From Erythroxylum novogranatense (taxonomy: Eukaryota; Streptophyta; Magnoliopsida; Malpighiales; Erythroxylaceae): 64,000 bases of DNA. The notes under the pieces were generated by a model. It was not told where the DNA came from and did no database searches. It worked only from the letters and a program-made list of their open reading frames with translations. The stretch is from contig CM057228.1 of NCBI GenBank assembly GCA_029891385.1, positions 62,750,523 through 62,814,522 of the forward strand. Direction: 5' to 3'. A program made the translations under genes and the position numbers. This document shows positions 44,271-53,658 of the stretch, piece after piece (the stretch's first letter is position 1; every line of letters begins with the position of its first letter).

Positions 44271-47200
44271 TGTTGGGACCCGATTCGAAAACCAGATCCC
44301 AACCGGAGAAACAAAAAATGAATACGAACTGAAAGGAAAAATCGAAAGAAAGGAACACAAGGCGGAAGCAAAATCATAAGCGAATCAAACATCGGATCAA
44401 ATCGAACGAAACCAATTTATTCGACATCCGTGAACAAATATTTTAGGAAAAGCATCGCGTTGGAAACCTTAAGACTATCGGTCAAACTAATCCAAATCTG
44501 TGTACCTTTTTTTTCTTTCTTTCTTTTCCATTTTACTCAATCTCATACAAAGTCATACCCCTTTCCAATCTAGAATTCATCAATTCTAGAATCTCAATCA
44601 AAACTCAAATCCAGCAACATAATTTATATACAAGACCATTCATATTCATCTCATCTAAATTTAGTGTGCTAATCCTCATTCCATATCCATACACAATTTC
44701 ATAATCCATACACATCATATATTAATTACTTACAAAACCTTAATGGCATTCCAAGCCATAATATAACATCAATATCTAAAATTTGAATATGTACACAAAT
44801 CCAATGATCGCAGAATTCTCAAAAACAATCTAACTTACAAACATAACAATACACACACATACAAACAAAACCTTCAATTTTCTTCACCCGATCTTCTTCT
44901 CATCACCTGTGGATGGGAATGAAGGGGGTGAGCTTATAGCTCGTGGGTAATAGTTTATAACAAATATATAAGCAAAACCTTTAAAAACACTTTTCTTGCA
45001 GAAACTTTGTTTGAAACCCATAAAGCACCTTTTCAAAAGTTCTTTTCGTGCAGTAGTCGAAATCACAATTTGCACAACATAGGATTTTTAGGCTTTCAGC
45101 CATAAGTTACAAAACATGAATGCATCAACTTGCCAATTCCTAGATGCAGTGGCAAATCACATATGCAATGCATAACAATTGGCTCGAGAGTTTCATAAAC
45201 ACGACGGAAACCAAAGTTTACCGTAAACACGACGAGTCCATTTTCGGATCTCGTGGGCCACAAACGGGCAGCCGGGAGAAGGCTAGGGGGGGTCAATGTG
45301 CACGTGACTTAACGAAATAGGTTCTCTCTTGCCCAATCACAATCACATAACCATGCCTAAATCAATTTATCGAATGCTCTTTTCTGAATACACGAAATGC
45401 CATGAAATGTTTCCAGGCATAACACAAATGTATTTTGCAATTCATCAAAAGTTCATGTATTGAATCAATAAGGATTTTTCAAACCATTCATACAATGATG
45501 CAACATTTATGATGCAATTGAAATCAGAAAATCTCTTTGTTTAAAGAAAGCAGTAGTGGCTTATAAATTCTATTATAAACAGGTACCCACCTCGAATCGA
45601 TGCTAGAAACTTGTCCAATGCTTCAATTTGACCCTTGCTTCTTTCCTTCTTCCAATTTAAATTTCCCTAAACCATAATCATCCAAATTTAACATCATAAT
45701 TAGAATCATCCTCAAAATTAATTATAGGAAACCCGTACTCATCATTTTCCCAAGCTATCTAAAGCAACAATTTCTAAAATCTCCAAATTCCAAAATTGGC
45801 CTAAACCAATTCACCCAAATTCAATATCATAAATCACAACATCTTCAAAATTGATATCATATTTCACCAATCCATAATATTTCCCATGATTCTAAACCAA
45901 TAATTTCTAAAAACCCCAATTACAAAATTAGGCATAAACCCTAATTTCCAATTATCCAAAATTGATCCCATTAAAACATGCAATCTCCATAATTGACTTT
46001 GGAATTCACAAACCCATACCAATTCTAAGGTATCTAATCCAAAAACTCTCTAAAAGGTCAAAGATCGAAAATCGACTCTTACCTTCATCTTCTCCAATTT
46101 CGGATTTTCTTAGTTCATGAAGGAGCTCTCTTCATTCTCCACCTTTTTCTCTCTTGAATCAACATGGAAAGCTTGCTTGAAGACCTTTAAAAATCAAACC
46201 CTAGCTCTCTTTCTTTTCTTTCTTCTTCTCTCCCGAAGCTCCTCTCATTCTCCTCTCTTCTTATTCTTTTCTTCTCTTGCTGATTTTTTGTCTAAGTCTC
46301 GTGCATTCTCCTTATATATACCAAAGCTTACTCTTCTTATTTACCAACTTGTCATTAATGAGTGCATAATGTCCAATTTGCCCTTACATGTAAGTCTTAT
46401 AACATAACAACTTAAGTGATCTTCCAACAATGTCCTTCCTAAAAACTGACATCTTGTGTCCTTATTTCGATCAGGTAGATGAAGTCATTTGATAAAACTT
46501 TCTTCTATAGAAATGTCCCTCTATGTCTTACGAATCCATCGCTTCAAGAATCAGATCGATCGGAGCTCTATAACTTAAGATATCTCCAAAATACTGAAGT
46601 TTGTTCTTCAGACCCGAGGCTGAACACTACACCTAACTTCCGACCTGCATTTGGAAGTCTTAGAGGCTAAATTATAGATCATCTCCTTCATAACATTTGT
46701 AGCCCCATGTCTATATTTTCATTTTCAAAAAGAATCCGATCTATCTGAGCTCTACAGCTCAAGATATCTCCACAATACTGAACGATGTTCAGAACATTAC
46801 AAAACTGAAACTGAACACTACATCTAATTCCGACCAAAATTTGAAAGTCTTAGAGGCGGCATTGTAGATCAGCCCCTTCAGATGAATTGTAGATATATGT
46901 CTCTAGTTTAACTTGCAAAAAGAATCAAATCGATCGGAGCTCTACCGATCGAGATATCTTCAAAATACTGAACACTGTTCAGCCATTACAACACCGAGAC
47001 TGAATACTACATCTAACTTTCGATCCGAATTTGAAAGTCTTAGAGGCCACATTATAGCTTGGCTCCTTCATAACATTTGTAGCCCAATGTCTCTAGTTTC
47101 ATTTGAAACAAGAATCCGATCTATTGGAGCTCTATATCTCCAGATATCTCCAAAATACCGAAGTCTATTCGGCCATTACAAAACTGAGACTGAACTCTAC

Positions 47201-47524
47201 ACTTAACTTTCGACCCCAATTTGGAAGTCTTAAAGGCTACATTGTCGATCGGCTCCTTCATAACATTTGTAGCCCCATGTATCTAGTTTAAGAATCAACT
47301 CAATCAGAGCTCTACCAATCGAGATATCTCCAAAATACTGAACACTGTTCAAACTTTTACAACTGATCAGCTCACTATAATCCGAGCTATCTTTCTCCAT
47401 TTAATGCCAAAACTGATCTATCTAGTATGAAAAGATAGAAAAATGTATTAGGAATCCAACGCTTCAAGAATCGGGTCGAGCAGAGGTCGGATGAAGAAGT
47501 TATGCTCAAAAGAGTGAAGAGAGG

Positions 47525-47735
47525 TCAGAGCTCGGCCAGAACGAAGATCGGTCGGTCAACAGAGGTCGGTCGGCCAACAGAGATCGGCTAACAGAGGTCG
47601 GCCAACAGAGGTCGGTCGGCCAACAAAGGTCGGTCGACCATCATAGGTCGGTCGGCCAACAGAGGTCTGGCAATAGAGGTCGGCCAATAGAGATCGGCCA
47701 ACAGAGGTCGGCCAACAGGGGTCGACTAGCACCCA
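47525..47735 (-). repeat. gtcggcc tandem array in NA2 5' LTR
   Basis: This is a head-to-tail array of 14/18-bp units, the counterpart of 42310-42540. The unit order and number differ between the two LTRs of the same element, so the array changes faster than the rest of the LTR. Confidence 0.85.
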
Positions 47736-48047
47736 ATCCGACCTTCAAACTTCTAATGCTCATAACTTTTTACTCCGAACTCCGAATTTTACAAACTCGG
47801 TACTGTTCGAAAGATAAAAGAAAGATCTACAATTTTCAAAAAGGACTCGAAGGCAAGCTCGATATTCATAGGAGTCAAAAATGTACTCAAAGATAACCGA
47901 TCGATAATCTCCTCAAAACTTTACACAGCACCTTAACTTGCAAACATCATAACTTTTGACCCAGAACTCCAAATTTGACAAACTCAGTGTATATAGAAAG
48001 GTAAAAGAACCCTATACAACTTTTATGAAGGCCTTAAGAATCAGATC

Positions 48048-49269
48048 TGTTGGACCCCGATCTTTAAGTGAATTTTAAAAATATAAAAAGTATGAAATAA
48101 GTAAGTTCGTATGGGAAGTTTGTATTAGATGTGATTATGTTTTAAGAAATTGATGAGAAAAAGAATTGATGGAGTTTGATGATTTTGAAATTTGAATAGA
48201 TTTGTATGGATTATACAAGTTTAAAGTGGATGAGTTGATTGAAATTAAGTTGAAAATCAAGAAATAAAGAGAGAAAGTGTGAGAAGATGAAAAATTGTAA
48301 AAAGGTTGACTTTTTAGCCTTTGAGGGTTGACTTTTGATTTAGGCAAAATTTGATAAAATGATCTACATGAAACTTGTAGATTATGTTAAGAGGCGCCTT
48401 TTTAATGTTGGACCCCACCCCCCACACCTGGGCTAACATTTCCCACCCAGCGTGTGTTTGCGGGTTATACCACGGCGGGTGTTTGCGGGTTATACCGCGA
48501 CATCTTACCTTAACCAAATTTCCTTGATCGAAAAATTGCATACTTTATACCAAAATAAAAATCAAATCAAATCCTTCAACTTTCATGAAAAACATCAAAG
48601 CTCAATTAACCTCTAACTAGGTAAATTTCTCAGTCAAAGTTTCAGCCATAATTAAAGTCAAAAGTCAACCTGAAACACCTAAACTTTGACTGATCATAAC
48701 TTTCACTCCCGATATCGAAAAACTGTAAACTTTATGGCTACAGAAAGCTTTTAACATAATCTACAAGTTTCATGTAGATCATTTTATCAAATTTTGCCTA
48801 AATCAAAAGTCAACTCTCAAAGGCTAAAAAGTCAACCTTTTTACAATTTTTCATCTTCTCACACTTTCTCTCTTTATTTCTTGATTTTCAACTTAATTTC
48901 AATCAACTCATCCACTTTAAACTTGTATAATCCATACAAATCTATTCAAATTTCAAAATCATCAAACTCCAATTCTTTTTCTCATCAATTTCTTAAAACA
49001 TAATCACATCTAATACAAACTTCCCATACGAACTTACTTATTTCATACTTTTTATATTTTTAAAATTCACTTAAAGATCGGGGTCCATTGGCTCAATGGT
49101 GAGAGGCGTCCACTTAAAGTGGAACAAAACCTTGAGGTCTTGGGTTCGAGCCGTGGCTCACCTTTGACCAAAGAGGACAGTACTGATTAAGGTTGGATGC
49201 CGCGGTATAACCCGCAAACACACGCTGGGTGGGAAATGTTAGCCCAGGTGTGGGGGGTGGTGTCCAACA
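48048..49269. mobile_element. Fold-back element with LTR arms and a SINE-like part
   Basis: This 1222-bp insertion has TGTTGGACCCC...TGTCCAACA ends and perfect agatc duplications (48043-48047, 49270-49274). It consists of a ~340-bp inverted repeat (48051-48390 against 48751-49087) made of the first part of an LTR related to NA1/NA2. The right arm continues into 48506-48750, more of that LTR. A second inverted repeat of ~75-95 bp (48406-48500 against about 49195-49269) contains gtttgcgggttatacc and cccacacctgggctaac. Between 49088 and 49194 is a tRNA-like head. There is no protein-coding capacity. Confidence 0.8.
49088..49269 (+). repeat. SINE-like segment with pol III promoter boxes
   Basis: tggctcaatgg (49089-49099) fits an A box and ggttcgagcc (49143-49152) fits a B box. 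They are about 44 bases apart, the spacing found in tRNA-derived SINE heads. The tRNA-like part begins where the LTR end should read ggggtccaaca but reads ggggtccattgg. The body then runs to the TGTCCAACA end. The anticodon arm does not fold into a proper tRNA, so this is not a tRNA gene. Confidence 0.65.
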
Positions 49270-50158
49270 AGATCGAGCTCTAAATGGGTCAAAAACTCCA
49301 CACAAACTGACTGGTTAATCAGCTTCACACTTAAACAGCATCAAAACTTCTAAAAATCATAACTTTCTACTCTCTTGTCCAAAATTTTCGTGCTTTATAT
49401 CAATGGAAAGATAAAAACAACCTATACAATGTTCATGAAGAACTCCAAAGCAACTTCAACCTCTAGCTAAGTCAATTTTTCAATCAAACATTTCTGCCCT
49501 GTTAGCAATCACCTATGCAATATCCAAATTTCACATTATCATATCTTTCAACCTCCACAACCAAGAATCACATATTATACATCATTTTAAAGCTATTCAA
49601 ATTCTCTATAACTTTCACATAAGCCATTTACTCCAATTCAAACCACATCAGTACGATGATCGGCACAAAGCACAACATATACAATCCTACACTTAGAGCA
49701 TTTTCTAAAACCAAAGCAAAATACACTTAACTTTCAAAGATCATAACTTTCAATCCCGATATCGAAAAATAGCATACTTTATGGCTACGAAAAGCTCTCA
49801 ACATAAGCTACAATTTTCATTAAGATCATTTTCACAAAATGTGCCTAAATAAAAAATTCAACTCTCAAGTCAAACTTTCTATCTTCAAAATTCAACTTTC
49901 TTAATTTCTTCAAAATATAACACTTTCACTAATTATTTCTTGCTTTTCAACTTCCATTTTAATCAACTAGTTCATTTTGACTTTCATAACTCATACAACT
50001 CTACTCAAATTTCAAAGTTATCAAAATCAATCACTTCATTTCTCATCAATCTCCTTTAAGCACAATAACATCTATAACACAATTCATATCCTTAAACACT
50101 CATTGAATTCATTTTAATATTTTTAATTTCCACCGAAAATTTGGGGTCCAACAAGTCT

Positions 50159-51107
50159 CATCCTCATAAGAACCCTTTCTCTCAAAAGAGAAACTATAAT
50201 AAATCTCGTGTTAATCAACGTACTAGTAATATGCATCAAAGAACTCATTATGTGCATGCTACTAACCCTAAAGGACCCAAGAAAATATGGGTACCAAAAA
50301 ATAAAATAGTTTCTCCTGTAGATATCCTTTCTTGGAAGATGCGGCAAACACCATTGGTATTTAGACAGTGAATGCTCGCGACATATGACTGGAAGAAGGT
50401 CTATGTTCCTAGATCTTCAGTATAAGAAGGGAGGATCGGTAACTTTCCGAGACAACCAGCAGGGCAAGATTATTGGAATCGGCAAAATAGGTAAAGATTC
50501 CTTTGCATACATAAATAATGTACTGCTTGTTGATGGTCTGAAACATAATTTGATCAGCGTCAGTCAATTGTGTGATTCTGGTTTCACGGTCACATTCAAT
50601 CAAAATCTTTGTGAAGTCAAAAACAAAGATGGGTCTATACTTTTTTCTGCCAAAAGAAGAAATAATCTTTACAAAATTGATTTAGAAGATTTTCAAAGTA
50701 AAAATGTTTCATGTTTTCTATCTTCCGAAGAAGAAAGACTAGTCTGGCATAAAAAGCTAGGTCATGTCTCTTTTAAACACATTTCAAAGTTGGCAAAACA
50801 TGATTTGGTAAGAAGATTACCAAAAATGAGTTTTGACAAAGAGTTTTTCTGTGAAAATTGTTTGAAAGGAAAACAAGTTAAAACTTCATTTTCTTCTAAA
50901 AATTTTGTAACATCATCTAGACCTTTAGAGTTGTTACATATGGATTTATTTGGTCCAACAAGGACAATAAGTCTTGGCAGAAAGAAATATGGACTTGTTA
51001 TTGTTGATGACTTTACTCGATTTTTTTGGATATTGTTTTTATGACACAAAGATGAATCTTTTAAGTGTTTTAGGACCTTATCCAGAAAGTTACAGAATGA
51101 AAAATGA
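50159..51107 (+). pseudogene. Protease and N-terminal integrase, broken (SIRE-like)
   Basis: After NA2 the gag-pol frame resumes with a basic linker ending PKKIWVPKN (about 50278-50304). Around 50360 the frame changes. The protease site reads WYLDSECSRHMTG, where the family has Asp-Ser-Gly; Glu replaces Gly. From 50385 the frame is shared by all later pol parts. LVWHKKLGHVSFKHISKL and CENCLKGKQ form the zinc-binding GAG-pre-integrase region. LLHMDLFGP carries the first catalytic Asp of integrase. Stops are at 51042-51044 and 51105-51107. Confidence 0.88.
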
Positions 51108-52181
51108 ATGTCTATAGCTAGTATCAGGAGTGACCATAGTGGAGAGTTTGAGAATGAGAAGTTTAGATTATTCTGTGAGGAGAATGGAATTTTCCACAAT
51201 TTCTCTGCTCCCAGGACTCCACAACAGAATGGAGTCGTTGAAAGGAAGAACATGATGATTCAAGAGATGGCAAGGACTATGCTTTGTGAGATGAATCTTC
51301 CTAAATACTTCTGGGCAGAGGCTGTGAATACAACATGCTATATTCAGAATAGAATTCTGTTGCGATCCATGTTGAAGAAGACTCCTTATGAGTTATGGAA
51401 TGGAAGAAGACCAAACATATCTTACTTTCATCCATTTGGGTGCAAATGCTCTATTCTGAATACAAAGGAGCTGTTGGATAAATTCGATTCAAAGACCTAT
51501 CCAGGAATCTTTCTAGGCTACTCATCATCGTCTAAGGCATTCCGGGTGTACAACCTTATTTCAAAGACAGTTGAGGAGACCATCCATGTCAAGTTTGATG
51601 ATAGTTCCCAACCCCATAAGGAAGATGACATGGAGAGTGAAGGTCCATCAAAGAACATAGACGACACAACAGAAACTCCAGCACCAGGTACTCAAGAAGA
51701 CAAAGTTGAAGATATTCCAGAAATTTTTGGACTGAAAAGAGACTGGAAATATGAAAGTTCTCATCCAGAAGAGTTGATTATCGGAGAGACTTCAGAAAGA
51801 GTTAGGATAAGGTCCAAATTCAGAAGAGAAGCTAATGTGGCTTTTATCTCTGAAATAGAGCCTAAGAAGGTTGAGGAAGCTCTTCGAGACGAAGCTTGGG
51901 TGTTAGCCATGCAAAAGGAGCTGAATCAATTTACTAGGAATAATGTTTGGTCCTTAGTTCCGAAACCCCCTAAGAAATCCATTATAGGAACCAGATGGGT
52001 CTTTAAGAATAAGTTAGACGAATCAGGAAGAGTGAGTCGAAATAAGGCTAGATTAGTAGCACAAGGCTATAATCAGCAAGAAGGAATAGACTACAATGAG
52101 ACATATGCTCCAGTAGCAATACTTGAAGCCATTAGGATATTGCTGGCATATGCGATCTGTCATAATATAAAGCTGTTTTAG
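51108..52181 (+). pseudogene. Integrase core to RT start (SIRE-like)
   Basis: This part is open for 357 codons. [11 protein letters not shown] has the second catalytic Asp. [13 protein letters not shown] has the Glu and the following basic residues. The C-terminal integrase part shows [13 protein letters not shown] and [13 protein letters not shown], then an acidic linker. The RT begins with [33 protein letters not shown] and a [18 protein letters not shown] segment. A TAG at 52179-52181 ends the stretch just before the RT catalytic part. Confidence 0.9.
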
Positions 52182-52853
52182 ATGGATGTGAAGAGTGCCT
52201 TTCTGAATGGTTTTATAGACGAAGAGGTGTATGTTAAGCAACCACCTAGTTTCGAGGATGTTAATAATCTAGACCATGTCTATAGACTTCATAAAGCCTT
52301 ATACGGACTGAAGCAAGCTCCTAGAGCTTGGTATGATCGTCTGAGTACTTTTCTCTTAGATAATGGTTTTAGTAGAGGTCAAGTTGATAAGACGCTCTTT
52401 AGGAAGAAATATGAGAATGAATTTATTATAGTTCAGATCTATGTTGATGATATTATTTTTGGTACTACTTCAAAGAAATTGTGCATAAAGTTTGAGAGTC
52501 TAATGAAAAATGAATTTGAAATGAGTATGATGGGTGAGCTGAAGTTCTTTCTTGGGTTTCAAGTTAAGCAAACCGAAGAGAAAATCTTTATCCATCAACA
52601 AAAATATGTGAAAGAATTGTTGAATAAGTTTGATATGAAAAATGTGAAGCTAATGACTACTTCGATGCATCCTTCAAACCTTTTGTCGAAAGATGAACTT
52701 GGTAAGAAGGTGGATCAAACCCTGTATAGAGGGATGATCGGTTCTTTACTCTATCTTACAGTAAGTAGACCTGATATATTGTTCAGCGTATGCTTGTGTG
52801 CAAGGTTTCAGGCCAATCCTTGAGAGTCTCATTATATTGCTGTTAAAAGGATT
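52182..52853 (+). pseudogene. Reverse transcriptase, main part (SIRE-like)
   Basis: It continues in the same frame after the stop: [35 protein letters not shown] and [11 protein letters not shown] with the intact copia YVDD box (about 52438-52449). The thumb region ends in [19 protein letters not shown] at 52821-52823 separates it from RNase H. Only stop codons, no frame changes, break RT. Confidence 0.9.
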
Positions 52854-53396
52854 ATGAGATATCTCGCAGGTACTACTAATCTTTGCTTAATGTTTGAGAA
52901 AGGTAAATATTTCAGGTTAATCGAATATTGTGACGCGGACTATGCCCGAGATAGAATCGAAAGGAAGAGCACAAATGGAGGATGTCACTTTCTTGGCTCA
53001 AACTTAGTTTCATGGTCAAGCAAGAGACAAAGCTCAATCGCTCTATCAACTGCCGAAGCAGAGTATATGTCTACCGCAAGCTGTTGTTCAAAAACGTTGT
53101 GGATCAAATATCAACTTGAAGATTATTCAGTTCAAGAAGAGGAGATTCCAATCTATTGCGACAACACCAGTGCAATCAATCTGTCAAAGAATCCGATCCA
53201 GCATTTGAGAGTGAAACACATCGAAGTCAGACATCACTTCTTGAGAGACTATGTTCAGAGGAAGGTGGTTAAGCTACAGTTCATCGAAATAGAGTATCAG
53301 TGGGCAGACATCTTCACTAAACCATTGAGTGAAGAACGGTTCCAGAAGATCAGACGTAACCTTAACATGGTTATGCTAAGCGAACAGTCAGGCTAA
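52854..53396 (+). pseudogene. RNase H domain (SIRE-like)
   Basis: RYLAGTTNLCLMF, then CDADYARD, SWSSKRQSSIALSTAEAEYM and IYCDNTSAINLSKNP, and the end ADIFTKPLSEERF. The conserved acidic residues (Asp, Glu, Asp) are visible. The expected Gly-Cys of the DADWAG-type motif is changed to Ala-Arg. The frame ends at 53394-53396, so the domain itself is open. Confidence 0.9.
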
Positions 53397-53658
53397 AGGG
53401 ACGTCAAAATTAACGGCATCAGAAACAGTGAGTTACAGCTGGTAACTTCTCTGACAAGGAAGTTTTGGAGGGAAACGCTTCACGATCTTTAGAATCCCGA
53501 CGATTCTAGGGCATGTGTGATAAGACCCTTCAAGTAGCCTGAAGTTGAGATCATTGCGGTTACTCTCATCTATAGACGGTTCATCTTGCTTTCTAATTTC
53601 TCTCAATCATCCTACCCTAGAAGAAAAGCTTTCCAGAGTCAGTTTTCGTTCTGAAACA

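Larger units (their letters stand above)
39085..50153 (-). mobile_element. NA2: second member of the giant-LTR non-autonomous family
   Basis: Minus strand: 5' LTR (50153 to 44271, carrying a 1222-bp insert), intact PBS, 535-bp non-coding internal region (44270 to 43736), PPT, 3' LTR (43735 to 39085). LTR lengths are 4651 bp (left) and about 4656 bp (right, without insert). Perfect duplications agtct are at 39080-39084 and 50154-50158. It has no coding region. LTR ends, internal region and layout match NA1, with longer repeat arrays. Confidence 0.92.
44271..50153 (-). repeat. 5' LTR of NA2 (interrupted)
   Basis: Plus-strand limits are TGTTGGGACC and GGGGTCCAACA. It hosts the fold-back element at 48048-49269. 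Without it the length is about 4656 bp. It has the array of ~185-bp repeats at 46545-47465, the gtcggcc array at 47525-47735, TATA at about 46312-46320 and donor/acceptor-like sites at 46082 and 44907. A by-eye comparison over about 200 bp shows a few percent divergence from the other LTR. Confidence 0.9.

Noticed and set aside
25140..46407. An open frame starting MKELSSFSTFF on the plus strand, repeated in all four NA1/NA2 LTRs (25140, 29572, about 40912, 46117).
   Set aside because: It is antisense to the transcribed leader between TATA box and donor-like site. Its repetition reflects the LTR copies. It has no recognisable domain and is not kept at equal length.
49088..49165. A possible tRNA gene.
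   Set aside because: A and B boxes fit, but the sequence does not give a proper anticodon arm and acceptor stem. It is fused to LTR-derived sequence within a mobile element, so a SINE-like head is a better reading.
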